32,737 nucleotides of DNA from Propionibacteriaceae bacterium (GTDB lineage: Bacteria; Actinomycetota; Actinomycetes; Propionibacteriales; Propionibacteriaceae), in NCBI GenBank assembly GCA_031272825.1, contig JAISTE010000072.1, forward strand, positions 1-32,737, read 5' to 3'. The notes under the pieces were generated by a model. It saw nothing but the letters and a program-made list of their open reading frames with translations, had not been told where the DNA came from and did not search any database. The first letter of the stretch is position 1; each line of letters starts with the position of its first letter. Below, piece by piece: positions 15,172 to 23,677 of this stretch. The position numbers and the translations under genes were made by a program.

Positions 15172-15185
15172 CTTCAGCGCTGAAG
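15172..15185. promoter_or_regulatory. Perfect 14-bp palindrome at the predicted transcription start
   Basis: CTTCAGCGCTGAAG is a perfect palindrome four bases downstream of the proposed -10 box. Its position suits a repressor or autoregulator. It might instead be a weak hairpin ending the upstream operon. Confidence 0.5.
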
Positions 15186-15216
15186 TATCCCAGCACGGAG
15201 GCGCTGGAGGGGAACC

Positions 15217-16389
15217 TTGGCTGACTTGGAAGGCCGCAAACCTGGCACGCTCATGGCACGCGTTTACAAGGCCATGTTCATCGTGCGCGTGGTCTGCGCG
15301 GCCCTGCTCGTCATCGAAAACATCGCCGAGCTGGATTTCGGCTTCGATCTGTGGATCGCGGTGCTCGCCCTCGGGCTCTCCATCTACGGCTACATCAACT
15401 CGCGCGACGACCGCACGTGGACATGGATCGCCAGAACCCTGCTGGTGATCCATGTCCTGGTCGGTGCCATGGTGTACATCGCTAATCCGGAATCCGCAGT
15501 TTCACCGTCTTACTTCATGGTCACCGTGATGGCCCTCGGCGGCTCGCTGCTGCCGCTGCAGTGGATCGCGCTGGTGGCTTCAGATCTGCTTGTCGCGGTC
15601 GGGTTCGTGCTCGAACCCAGCCGCCCAAACGACCTCCACACCTACGCCCAGGTTTTCTCCGTGCTCGTGTTCTCCGTGGCCGGGTTCTACGTGGGCCGGC
15701 GGATGGTGTCCATCATCTCCCAGAACCAACACCAGTGGGGGCGGTTCGTAAAGATTCGCGAACAACGCTCGCTCGCCGAGGAACGGCTGCGGGCCACCTC
15801 CCGGATGCATGACACCGTCTCCAAAGAGGTGATGGGCTCGCTGATGCTCTCTCAGGAGCTCGACGCCAAACTACAAGACACCCCATACGCCGAAGAATCC
15901 GCCCAGCTGGTCGCCGGGCTGGAGAAGGCCCAGTTCGAATCCAGGCAGCTGCTCTTGGATCTGCGCGGGCGCGTCGACCCTTCGCTGGAGGAGGGCTTCG
16001 AGCAGGGGTTCGCCCGGCTCAAGCGGCAATATCCGTTCGAGATCGAGGTGGACACCGACCCCGAGTCGATGGCCTATCTTTCCGATTTCGAGCTGCAGAT
16101 CGTGCGGGTGGTGAGCGAGCTGGTCGAAAACGTGCACAGGCACGCGCACGCGACCAAGGTCGTCATCGTTATGAAGCGCGAATTCGGCGGGGCCTACATT
16201 TCCGTATCTGACAACGGCATCGGGATGCAGGGCGTCGATCTGGAGAAGAAGTGGGAGGACGGCCACTTCGGCATCCGGGGAATTCAGGAGGCGGTCTGGG
16301 CCAGGGGCGGGCGCTTCGAGGTCAAGACCGGGCCGGACGGAACCACGATAGAGATACATTTTCAAGTGCTTAGGGGGGCGTTCAATTGA
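15217..16389 (+). CDS. Membrane sensor histidine kinase, NarX/DesK type
   Basis: This protein of 390 residues has about six transmembrane segments (residues 19-160) with no large extracellular domain. Next come a coiled linker and a DHp domain with RMHDTVSKEV (H198), the NarX/DesK (HisKA_3-like) phospho-acceptor pattern. The ATPase domain has N-box ELVENVHRHAH (N305) and G1 box SDNGIGM (D332). TTG 15217 is chosen because GGAGGGG lies four bases upstream; the next ATG is at 15253. The stop overlaps the start of a receiver gene (TTGA), so the two proteins are translationally coupled partners. A membrane-embedded sensor suggests detection of a membrane or envelope condition. The signal is unknown. 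Confidence 0.9.
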   Translation: MADLEGRKPGTLMARVYKAMFIVRVVCAALLVIENIAELDFGFDLWIAVLALGLSIYGYINSRDDRTWTWIARTLLVIHVLVGAMVYIANPESAVSPSYFMVTVMALGGSLLPLQWIALVASDLLVAVGFVLEPSRPNDLHTYAQVFSVLVFSVAGFYVGRRMVSIISQNQHQWGRFVKIREQRSLAEERLRATSRMHDTVSKEVMGSLMLSQELDAKLQDTPYAEESAQLVAGLEKAQFESRQLLLDLRGRVDPSLEEGFEQGFARLKRQYPFEIEVDTDPESMAYLSDFELQIVRVVSELVENVHRHAHATKVVIVMKREFGGAYISVSDNGIGMQGVDLEKKWEDGHFGIRGIQEAVWARGGRFEVKTGPDGTTIEIHFQVLRGAFN

Positions 16390-16736
16390 AAATCTTGTTG
16401 GTTGACGACAACGCGACGATCCGCGCCGGGCTCCACTCAAAGCTCAAGCGGCTGGGGGTTGAGGGTGTAGTGGAGGCCGCCGATGGCGTCGAAGCGCTGG
16501 AGACGCTGGATAAACAGGCGTTTGACTTGGTGCTTTGCGATATGCGGATGCCGCGCTTGGACGGCCTGGGAGTGCTGCGCGAGGTCGTCGGCACCCCGGT
16601 GGTGATGCTTTCCAACTACGAAGACGAAGCGACGATCCAACTGGCGATGAACGCCGGCGCCGCGGGCTTCCTGTCCTACGGCGAGTTCTCGGACGCCAAG
16701 CTGCGGGAGATTCTGGAACTGGTGCCGGTCAGCTAA
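16386..16736 (+). CDS. Stand-alone receiver-domain response regulator
   Basis: This 116-residue protein consists of a single REC domain and ends without any DNA-binding or enzymatic output. The acidic pocket (D7, D8 in LLVDDN) and phospho-acceptor D52 (LVLCDMRMP) are present, and S76 (VVMLSNYED) takes the switch Ser/Thr position. The lysine after beta-5, nearly invariant in receivers, appears replaced: GFLSYGE has Tyr98 where GYLLK is normal. The start is TTG 16386, overlapping the kinase stop as TTGA, with a GGGGGG run seven bases upstream. It must act by protein contact. The next gene is an ECF sigma factor, so it might relay kinase output to that sigma/membrane-protein pair, but this is inference. 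Confidence 0.9.
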   Translation: MKILLVDDNATIRAGLHSKLKRLGVEGVVEAADGVEALETLDKQAFDLVLCDMRMPRLDGLGVLREVVGTPVVMLSNYEDEATIQLAMNAGAAGFLSYGEFSDAKLREILELVPVS

Positions 16737-16797
16737 TCCTCTGTTACCTTTCACCCGCCCAGAAGTAGTTACGGTTGTAGCTATGAAGGGACGTGAG

Positions 16798-17334
16798 ATG
16801 TCTGCTGAGCCGCAACTCGCGGCCGTCGAACCGCTGCCGGTTCGCACGGAGGCCGACGCCACCCACCGCGCTGTGGAGCGCTACGGGCAGATGGTGTTTG
16901 GCGTCGCGCTTACGCACACGCGCAATCGGGGGGATGCCGACGACGTCTTCCAAGAGGTGTTCTTGGCCTACCACCGGCGTCAGCCCATGTTCAACGACGA
17001 CGAACACGAAAAAGCCTGGCTGCTCAACGCCACGCTGAAGCTGGCCAAGAAGGCGAACTCGACCTCTTGGCGCACCCGGGTGGTTCCGATCTCGGACGAC
17101 GTGGAGGTGCCGCAGGACAGCTTCGAATTTGCGACGGACGAACAACAGCGGGTCTTCGCCGCGCTCAGTTCCCTGCCCGAGAACTATCGGACGGTGCTGC
17201 ACTTGTTCTATTTCGAGGATCAGTCGGTCAAGCAAATCTCCGAGATGTTGGGAATCTCGGAGGCGGCCGCCAAGATGCGGCTGAGCAGAGGCCGGGCCCT
17301 AATGCGGGAAAACGGAGGGTTGGATGATGAATGA
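16798..17334 (+). CDS. ECF-type RNA polymerase sigma factor
   Basis: About 178 residues with sigma-70 region 2 (QMVFGVALTHTRNRGDADDV, then FQEVFLAYHRR) and region 4 (SLPENYRTVLHLFYFEDQSV, then ISEMLGISEAAAKMRLSRGR). This is the typical ECF architecture with no extra domains. ECF sigma factors direct RNA polymerase to stress or envelope promoters and are held inactive by a partner, usually a membrane anti-sigma. The next gene encodes a one-pass membrane protein and overlaps this one by 11 bases. ATG 16798 is preferred to ATG 16783 because AAGGGA precedes it by six bases. The gap of about 60 bases to the receiver gene leaves room for a separate promoter. Confidence 0.92.
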   Translation: MSAEPQLAAVEPLPVRTEADATHRAVERYGQMVFGVALTHTRNRGDADDVFQEVFLAYHRRQPMFNDDEHEKAWLLNATLKLAKKANSTSWRTRVVPISDDVEVPQDSFEFATDEQQRVFAALSSLPENYRTVLHLFYFEDQSVKQISEMLGISEAAAKMRLSRGRALMRENGGLDDE

Positions 17335-19243
17335 CATTTTCAAGCAATTGCACGATCAGATGAAGCCGAGGCAGGAGCTGCTCGATCAGCTCGACGCCAA
17401 ACTCAAGAAAGCCGACGAAGTGCCGGTTCACAAGGGCAAGGCCAGGGAGGTTTTCTCCGGGCTGCTCGCCGCCGCCTGTTTCGCGCTGCTGGCCGGTGTG
17501 GTGATCATCTCGCAGCCGACCGCCCGCACCGTTTCACAGGCGCCAAGCGAGGGCGAGGTGGTTGCGGTTCAGGCCGCCCCGGCGGCTGACTACGCCGAGC
17601 TGTATTCGTCGGTGAAGTCGATCTGGGATCAGGCCCATCGGAACAGCGGTTGGGCAGCGCCCGAAGGCGCCCCCCAAGCCATGCCCGCCGGGGCGGCAAG
17701 CAGCGAAGTCGGCGTCCTCTATTCCGGAACCAACGTCCAGGTCGAGGGCATCGACGAGGGCGACATCGTCAAGACCGACGGCAAGACCATCTTCGTCGTC
17801 AAGGATCAACAGGTGTTGGCCGTCAGCGCTGAGGGTGCGGACTCGAAGCTGCTCTCGACCATTTCCGTCGCGGATGATGCCAAGATCGGCGACGGCAAGC
17901 GCCTGGGCGATGTGCAGGAAATGATGTTGGCGGGGAACCGGTTGGTGGTCGTCGCCTCTGTGTACAACCCCACGGACTTCTACGAAGGCGAAAACGGCAA
18001 CGCTCAACAGGACTACGAGGTGGCCGAAACCCGTGCCTACCTCTATGACATTTCCGCCCCTAACAACCCGAAATACGTGAGTGAGTTCGGCCAATCGGGC
18101 AGCTACAAGACCACGCGGCTGCTGGGCAACACGCTCTACCTCGTCACCGAATACGTGATTGGCGAAGAACCAGTGGAGGCCGTGCCGGAAAGCTTTGTGC
18201 CGCAGGTTTCTACCGGCGGGACGTCGTCGCTTATGGATGCGGCCAAGTGCCAGGTGGCACCCGAGGCCGATCAGACGGCCTACTCCGTCACCACCGGGAT
18301 CGACCTCACTAGCGCCAAGCGCACCGGCGAGCTTTCCGTGCTGGGCGGTGCGGAGACCGTCTACATGTCTGAGACGAACCTGTACCTGGCCAAGACCGAT
18401 TGGAATTACACGGCGACGACCGAGGCTACCAACGTCCAGCTGGCCCGCATCTCGCTAAACGGCGGGGTCCCGAAGCTCGAAGCCCAGGCCAAGATTCCGG
18501 GCTACTTGCTCAATCAGTTCGCGCTGGACGAGTACGAGGGCTACCTGCGGGTGGCTACCACCACCGTCGGGAACGACGTCCAGCTCACCATTCTCGATTC
18601 GTCACTTTCCAAGGTGGGACAGATCAAGAGGATCGCCAAAGACGAGGCACTGCAGTCCGTGCGCTTCATGGGGGCTGTCGGCTACGCGGTTTCCTTCAAG
18701 CAAACCGATCCGCTGTTCGCCCTTGACCTGGCCAATCCGGCCAAGCCCAAGGTGATCTCCGAGCTCAAGCTCCCCGGCTTCTCCTCCTACCTGCACCCGT
18801 GGGGCGACGGGCTGCTGCTGGGCCTGGGATTCCCCGGGGACGAGAACGGCACGACGCAAGGGATCAAGCTCTCCATGTTCGACGTCAGTGATCCGGCTTC
18901 CATGAAAGAGATCGCTCAGAAGGTGATCAAGGCGGATTACTCCCCGGCAACCGACGATCACAAGGCAATATATGTGGACGTCGAGCGCTCGTTGATTGGA
19001 TTCGCCGCGGGCAGCTATGGCTACTACGAGGGCGATGACACCGCGAGCGAAGACTATCTGGTCTACAGCTACGCGGACGGAAAGTTCAAGAAGGTCGGCG
19101 AGGTGGACTTGGCAGACATCGGCGAGACCGGGCAGGTTCGCGGGCTGCAGATCGGCGACGGCTTCTACGTGGCCGGGCCCAAGCAGGTCGGGGTTTACAC
19201 GCTCGACGGACTTAGGGAAGTCGGGGCCGTGGGGTTGGGCTAG
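17324..19243 (+). CDS. One-pass membrane protein with extracellular beta-propeller domain (COG4880-like), probable sigma-factor partner
   Basis: This protein of 639 residues has a cytoplasmic tail of about 43 charged residues, one transmembrane helix (about 44-63, FSGLLAAACFALLAGVVIIS), then a large outer domain with the signature VQVEGIDEGDIVKTDGKTIF. That signature marks the COG4880 secreted beta-propeller family. Proteins of this family are often encoded directly after ECF sigma factors, where the short N-terminal tail could bind the sigma. I see no ZAS zinc motif in the tail. Start ATG 17324 (or 17327) follows GGAGG and overlaps the sigma gene. The stop shares a CTAG with the stop of the convergent ddl gene. 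The anti-sigma role is inferred from position and topology. Confidence 0.85.
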   Translation: MMNDIFKQLHDQMKPRQELLDQLDAKLKKADEVPVHKGKAREVFSGLLAAACFALLAGVVIISQPTARTVSQAPSEGEVVAVQAAPAADYAELYSSVKSIWDQAHRNSGWAAPEGAPQAMPAGAASSEVGVLYSGTNVQVEGIDEGDIVKTDGKTIFVVKDQQVLAVSAEGADSKLLSTISVADDAKIGDGKRLGDVQEMMLAGNRLVVVASVYNPTDFYEGENGNAQQDYEVAETRAYLYDISAPNNPKYVSEFGQSGSYKTTRLLGNTLYLVTEYVIGEEPVEAVPESFVPQVSTGGTSSLMDAAKCQVAPEADQTAYSVTTGIDLTSAKRTGELSVLGGAETVYMSETNLYLAKTDWNYTATTEATNVQLARISLNGGVPKLEAQAKIPGYLLNQFALDEYEGYLRVATTTVGNDVQLTILDSSLSKVGQIKRIAKDEALQSVRFMGAVGYAVSFKQTDPLFALDLANPAKPKVISELKLPGFSSYLHPWGDGLLLGLGFPGDENGTTQGIKLSMFDVSDPASMKEIAQKVIKADYSPATDDHKAIYVDVERSLIGFAAGSYGYYEGDDTASEDYLVYSYADGKFKKVGEVDLADIGETGQVRGLQIGDGFYVAGPKQVGVYTLDGLREVGAVGLG

Positions 19244-20184
19244 TCCCGACCTCGCGCTGCGGCCTGCTTCACCAAACGGGCACAGACCTCTCCGAAGTCC
19301 AATCCTGCGGCTTCGACGGCCATGGGCATGAGCGAGGTTTCCGTCATTCCCGGGGCCGAGTTGATCTCGATGAAGACCGGGGTGCCGTCGGGCCGGATGA
19401 TGGCGTCGGTGCGGCTCAAGTCCCGCAGACCCAGGATGCGGTGGGCGGAGAGCGCCAGCTCCGCGACCGCCTGGGCCGCCGCGTCCGAGATGTCGGCCGG
19501 AGTGGTGAACTTGGTTTCCCCGGCGGTGTAGCGGGCGGTGTAGTCGTAGAAGCCCGAGACCGGGTCGATCTGGACTGCGGGCAGGGCCTGTAGTTGGCCG
19601 TCGAGCTCGAGGACGGAAACCGCAACCTCTGTGCCTTCGACGTACTCTTCGACGATGTTCACATCGCCGTAGGCGAAGGCACCCACCATGGCCTGTGGGA
19701 GTTCGGAGAGCTTGTCCACGCGCGTCGCCCCTAGTGAGGAGCCCGAGCGGACGGGTTTGACCATCATCGGGAAGCCGATGTACTCGGCCAGGGCCTTGAC
19801 CAGGTGCCCGGCCCCCAGCTCGGTGAACATGTCATGCGGCAGGACGGCCGAACGCGGCGTCGTCAGCCCGGCTTCGGAAACCAGCGGCCCGGCGATCGCC
19901 TTGTTGAACGCCCGCCGGCAAACCGAGGGGCGGGAGCCGACGTAGGGGACGCCGAGCAGTTTCAGCGCCTGCTGGAGGCCGCCGTCCTCGCCGACGCCGC
20001 CGTGGAGCGTCGGGAAAACTACCGGATCGTCGATGGATTTGAGAGTGTCAACCAAGGTGGCGGTGACGTCGGATTCGATGACGTCCAACCCCGCCGACTT
20101 CAGCGCTTGGGCCACGCGGCGGCCCGAGTGCAGCGAAACCTCGCGTTCGTGGGAAAGCCCACCGGCTAGGACAACGACTTTCAT
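19240..20184 (-). CDS. ddl: D-alanine--D-alanine ligase
   Basis: This 314-residue ATP-grasp enzyme joins two D-alanines for peptidoglycan stem peptides. Motifs are GGLSHEREVSLHSG at the start, LHGGVGEDGGLQ, the ATP-binding KPVRSGSSLGAT, EEYVEGTEV, and the metal site EINSAPGMTETSLMP. The track ORF runs much further upstream to 21210, but that part is a shadow of the aminotransferase gene; ATG 20184 has TAGGAG seven bases upstream and begins the conserved domain. It follows the aminotransferase gene after eight bases and is surely co-transcribed. Its stop overlaps that of the convergent beta-propeller gene. The usual actinobacterial neighbours (gpsA, thiL) are absent. Confidence 0.94.
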   Translation of the reverse strand: MKVVVLAGGLSHEREVSLHSGRRVAQALKSAGLDVIESDVTATLVDTLKSIDDPVVFPTLHGGVGEDGGLQQALKLLGVPYVGSRPSVCRRAFNKAIAGPLVSEAGLTTPRSAVLPHDMFTELGAGHLVKALAEYIGFPMMVKPVRSGSSLGATRVDKLSELPQAMVGAFAYGDVNIVEEYVEGTEVAVSVLELDGQLQALPAVQIDPVSGFYDYTARYTAGETKFTTPADISDAAAQAVAELALSAHRILGLRDLSRTDAIIRPDGTPVFIEINSAPGMTETSLMPMAVEAAGLDFGEVCARLVKQAAARGRD

Positions 20185-20192
20185 GCTCACTC

Positions 20193-21533
20193 CTAGAGAA
20201 TATCGGGCGCGGGGCCCTGGCCGTGCTGATCTTTGCCCGTCAGCGGGGCTTGTTCGGGCGATGTCTGCCCGTCTTCCAGTGCGTCGAGGCCGAAGGTGGC
20301 GCGCATGGCCAGCTCGGCCTTGATGACGTCGCCAAGCCGACGTGTTCCCTCGAAAATGCGCTCTGGCGTGGGGAAACAGTAGGACAGGCGCATGTAGCGC
20401 GAGCCGAAGCCGTCGGCATAGAACGCCGGGCCCGGCACGTAGGCGACCTTCGCGGTGACGGCCCTGGGCAGCATCGCCTGCGAATCCAGGCCCTGCGGCA
20501 GCTGGGCCCAGACGAAGAAGCCGCCCGCCGGGTGCGTCCAGGTCATGCCCTCGGGCATGTGCTTGGCCAGGCCGTCCTCCATCGCGTCGCGGCGGGCGCG
20601 GTACATGTCGTTGAATTCGACGATCTGGGAACGCCAATCGAAGGTGTCGAAGTAGGTCTTGACAAGGAATTGCGAGAACACCGAGGGGCAGAGCGTGGCC
20701 GCCTCCTGGGTGAGCACCAGTTTTTCGCGCACCGCCGGGGGAGCGACGATCCAGCCCAGCCGCACCCCGGGGGAGAAGATCTTCGAGAAGGAGCCCAGGT
20801 AGATGATTTGGTCGGATTCGAGCGAGCGCAGCGCGGGCTTGGGTGTGCCGTCGATGGTGAGCAGGCCGTAGGGGTTGTCTTCGAGGATGAGAAGGTGTTC
20901 CTTTTCGGCGAACTCGACCAGTTCCCGTCGGCGCTCCATGGTCTGGGTGATGCCCGACGGATTCTGGAAGTTGGGGATCGTGTACAGGAACTTGGCCGTT
21001 TTCCCTTGTGCGCGCACGGTTGCGAGCGCCTGATCGAGGGCGGCCATCGAGATTCCGTCGCCGTCCATCTCCACATGGACGATCTGCGCCTGGTACGCGG
21101 CGAACGTGGAAAGGGCGCCCACGTACGTCGGGGCTTCGGTCAAGATGACGTCGCCGGGATCGATGAACACGCGGGTGAGGATGTCGAGGCCCTGGGTCGA
21201 GCCAGCGCACATGACGACGTCGTCGGGATTCGCGTTGACGCCCTCCAGCGCCATGATCTCGCAGGTCAGCTCGCGGATGAACGCCTCACCCTGGCCCGAG
21301 CCGTACTGCAGGGCCTGGGTTCCGTGGTCGGCAATCAGTTTGGCCGCCGCCTCCCCGAGGGCGGCGCGCGGCAGGTCTTCGATATTGGGCATCCCGCCGG
21401 CCAGCGAGACGACCTCAGGCCGGTTAGCTACGGCAAACAGCGAACGCACAGCGGATACTTGCAGCCCGTTGGTTCGGGCAGCGTAACTATCCAGGTACCG
21501 GTCCAGCCGTGTCTCATGCCGCTCAAGACTCAC
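20193..21533 (-). CDS. PLP-dependent class I aminotransferase
   Basis: This 446-residue enzyme of PLP fold type I carries the motifs LAGGMPNIEDLP, QYGSGQGE, TIPNFQNPSGI and the Schiff-base lysine in GSFSKIFSPGVRLGW. These resemble the LysN/2-aminoadipate and MocR-type aminotransferase subfamily, but there is no N-terminal GntR helix-turn-helix. The C-terminal 50 residues after the catalytic domain are low-complexity and unusual. Its tight linkage to ddl suggests a link to alanine or cell-wall precursor supply, though D-alanine aminotransferases belong to a different fold. The start is GTG 21533; no better in-frame start or good ribosome binding site is seen, and TAGCCT seven bases upstream could make it leaderless. 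Substrate not determined. Confidence 0.88.
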   Translation of the reverse strand: MSLERHETRLDRYLDSYAARTNGLQVSAVRSLFAVANRPEVVSLAGGMPNIEDLPRAALGEAAAKLIADHGTQALQYGSGQGEAFIRELTCEIMALEGVNANPDDVVMCAGSTQGLDILTRVFIDPGDVILTEAPTYVGALSTFAAYQAQIVHVEMDGDGISMAALDQALATVRAQGKTAKFLYTIPNFQNPSGITQTMERRRELVEFAEKEHLLILEDNPYGLLTIDGTPKPALRSLESDQIIYLGSFSKIFSPGVRLGWIVAPPAVREKLVLTQEAATLCPSVFSQFLVKTYFDTFDWRSQIVEFNDMYRARRDAMEDGLAKHMPEGMTWTHPAGGFFVWAQLPQGLDSQAMLPRAVTAKVAYVPGPAFYADGFGSRYMRLSYCFPTPERIFEGTRRLGDVIKAELAMRATFGLDALEDGQTSPEQAPLTGKDQHGQGPAPDIL

Positions 21534-21617
21534 GCGGGTCAGGCTATCACTTGGGCCGATGCCCCGATTTTGGGTGGACGGTCGTGGTTGGGTTTGGCGA
21601 GGATGTGGTAGGAGAGG

Positions 21618-22592
21618 CTATCTGCGCAGTTCGTGCGGCAGGGCGAAGGCCAGGGATTCTTTCACCAGCTCCGTTTCCTCGGCCTGGGGGAAGCCGAGCT
21701 CTTGCAGCTTCGACAGCACCCCTTGAACCAGGTCATCGGGGACGGACGCGCCCGAGGTGACCCCGACCGTCTGTACTTCTTCAAGCCAGGCGGGATCTAT
21801 GCCGCCGGCGTCGTCGACTAGGTGGGCGGCCTTCGCTCCCGAGGCCAGGGCGACCTCGACCAGCCGAACCGAGTTCGATGAGTTGGGCGAACCGACCACG
21901 ATCACCAGATCTGATTGGGAGGCGATCTCGTTGACGGCCCGCTGCCGGTTGGAGGTGGCGTAGCAGATGTCGTCCTTGGGAGGGTTGACCAGGTGCGGGA
22001 AGCGCTCCTTCAGGCGGCTCACGGTTTCGTCTGTTTCTGCTAGCGAGAGCGTGGTTTGGCTCAGCCACGCGACGTCCGATTCCGGGTCGAGCGTGAGCGA
22101 ATCCACATCTGAGGGGTGCTGGATGAGTTCGATGGCATCCGGGGCCTCGCCCGTCGTACCCTCAACTTCTTCGTGGCCGGCGTGGCCGATGAGCAGGATC
22201 TTCAGCCCTTGGGCGGCGAAGCGCTTGGCTTCCTTGTGTACCTTGTTGACCAGCGGGCAGGTGGCGTCGATGGCGTGCAGGCCGCGCTCTTCGGCCTCTT
22301 TTCTAACCGCGGGCGAGACTCCGTGCGCGGAAAACACGACGGTGGCCCCGGCGGGTACCTCGGAGAGCTCCTCGACGAACACGGCACCTTGTTTTTGCAG
22401 CCGCTCAACCACGTGCTTGTTGTGCACGATCTGCTTGCGCACGTAGATCGGCGCCCCGAAGCGCTCAAGCGCCTGCTCGACGGTCACCACGGCACGCTCA
22501 ACCCCGGCGCAGTACCCGCGCGGGGCGGCAAGAAGCACACGTTTCGGCACGTGGGCAAGTGTAGTCACGCGTACTAATAGCCCGGCTTTCAT
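21618..22592 (-). CDS. ispH: 4-hydroxy-3-methylbut-2-enyl diphosphate reductase
   Basis: This protein of about 324 residues carries out the last step of the MEP isoprenoid pathway, reducing HMBPP to IPP and DMAPP with an iron-sulfur cluster. The three cluster cysteines are in [22 protein letters not shown] and [11 protein letters not shown]. Substrate residues are visible in [15 protein letters not shown] and [15 protein letters not shown], and in [10 protein letters not shown]. The start is uncertain. GTG 22595, ATG 22592 and GTG 22568 are possible and none has a good ribosome binding site; the conserved domain begins just after the last. It diverges from the LacI-type gene and shares its upstream palindrome. 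Downstream on the same strand are the aminotransferase and ddl. Confidence 0.95.
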   Translation of the reverse strand: MKAGLLVRVTTLAHVPKRVLLAAPRGYCAGVERAVVTVEQALERFGAPIYVRKQIVHNKHVVERLQKQGAVFVEELSEVPAGATVVFSAHGVSPAVRKEAEERGLHAIDATCPLVNKVHKEAKRFAAQGLKILLIGHAGHEEVEGTTGEAPDAIELIQHPSDVDSLTLDPESDVAWLSQTTLSLAETDETVSRLKERFPHLVNPPKDDICYATSNRQRAVNEIASQSDLVIVVGSPNSSNSVRLVEVALASGAKAAHLVDDAGGIDPAWLEEVQTVGVTSGASVPDDLVQGVLSKLQELGFPQAEETELVKESLAFALPHELRR

Positions 22593-22621
22593 CACCGCGA
22601 GGCATTAACCGAGCCCAACCT

Positions 22622-22637
22622 ACGTAAACGCTTACGT
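22622..22637. promoter_or_regulatory. LacI-family type operator between ispH and the LacI gene
   Basis: ACGTAAACGCTTACGT has perfect 6-bp arms around a central CG, 30 bases upstream of a LacI-family gene. Autoregulation by that protein is likely. Because the region is shared, ispH on the other strand might also be affected. Confidence 0.72.
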
Positions 22638-22666
22638 TTTCGTCGGTTGTGTGGCAGAGTAGGGGT

Positions 22667-23677
22667 ATGGCTGTTTCGATCGAAGATGTCGCGCGCAAAG
22701 CCGGGGTGTCTACTGCCACTGTTTCTCGAACCCTGCGCGGTCTCGACGGCGTCGGCGAGGAGACGCGAAAGCGCGTCCAGGCCATCGTCAAGGAGCTGCG
22801 CTACGTCCCGTCGGTCGCGGCATCCAACCTTGCCAGGGGATCGACGCGAACCATCGGCGTCGTCGCACCCTCCGTCTCGCGCTGGTTCTTCGGTGCCGTC
22901 ATTGAGGGGGCGGGGACGGTGTTCGCCCAGCGCGGCTACGACGCCATCTTGTGCGCGCTGCCCGACAAGAACCCCCCGCGTGCGCTCTTCCACGCCGACT
23001 CGTTGCGCAACCGCGTCGACGGCGTGCTCATCGCTTCTACCTACTTCAATGCCTATGAGGTCGACGAACTTCGCTCGCTGGATCTGCCCGCAGTCTTTAT
23101 TTCCGTGGCCCAGCCGGGCTTTTGCCACGTGGGAATCGACAATCAGGCGGCGGCGACGAAGGCCGTCGAACATTTGATTGAACTCGGCCACCGAACCATC
23201 GGGCACATCTCCGGCAGACCCGAGTATTCCGCGCGCTACATTCCCTCCGCCGCCAGAACGGAGAGCTACCGCCAGACCCTCGCCGAGCACGGGCTGGAGG
23301 TGCACGACACCCTCGAAGCTCCCTCCGATCTCACCGCCGCCTCGGGTTACCACGCGGCGATGGAGCTGCTGGAACGCCGCCCCGACGTCACTGCAATCTT
23401 CGCCGTCTCCGACGAGGTGGGCATGGGCGTCATGCAGGCGCTGAAGGAAAAGGGCCTTGTTGCGGGCCGGGACGTCTCGGTAGCGAGCATCGACGGCCAC
23501 GACCTTGACGACGCCGCCGGGCTAACCAGCGTCGACCAGCATGTGTACAAACAAGGGATTGCGGGGGCGACGCTGCTGCTCGACCAGATTGACACACAGA
23601 CTGCCCCGCAGTCCATCATCCTCGATACCGATTTGGTGGTGCGCTCCTCGACGGGGCTGCTAGATTCAGCCTCGTGA
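22667..23677 (+). CDS. LacI-family transcriptional regulator
   Basis: This 336-residue repressor has an N-terminal helix-turn-helix (SIEDVARKAGVSTATVSRTL), the hinge helix region (YVPSVAASNLARGSTRTIG) and a periplasmic-binding-protein-like sugar domain (GVDGVLIAS, ELGHRTIGHISG, AIFAVSDEVGMGVM, VSVASIDGHD). Such proteins repress sugar genes until a sugar binds. The ATG at 22667 opens the conserved domain; the longer ORF from 22649 is not supported. Its stop overlaps the GTG start of an aldo/keto reductase gene (GTGA), so the reductase is in its transcription unit. A matching palindrome lies just upstream. It is probably not the regulator of the rha-type operon, whose operator has different arms. 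Effector unknown. Confidence 0.93.
   Translation: MAVSIEDVARKAGVSTATVSRTLRGLDGVGEETRKRVQAIVKELRYVPSVAASNLARGSTRTIGVVAPSVSRWFFGAVIEGAGTVFAQRGYDAILCALPDKNPPRALFHADSLRNRVDGVLIASTYFNAYEVDELRSLDLPAVFISVAQPGFCHVGIDNQAAATKAVEHLIELGHRTIGHISGRPEYSARYIPSAARTESYRQTLAEHGLEVHDTLEAPSDLTAASGYHAAMELLERRPDVTAIFAVSDEVGMGVMQALKEKGLVAGRDVSVASIDGHDLDDAAGLTSVDQHVYKQGIAGATLLLDQIDTQTAPQSIILDTDLVVRSSTGLLDSAS

Noticed and set aside
20185-21210. N-terminal extension of the D-Ala-D-Ala ligase ORF
   Set aside because: It overlaps the aminotransferase gene in another frame; the ligase has its own ribosome binding site at 20184.
20223-21611. 462-aa plus-strand ORF opposite the aminotransferase
   Set aside because: It is antisense to a complete PLP enzyme and has no recognisable domain.
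22622-22637. Idea that the local LacI protein controls the rhamnose-type operon
   Set aside because: The arms of the two palindromes differ (ACGTAA against TATTGAA), so the same protein is unlikely to bind both.
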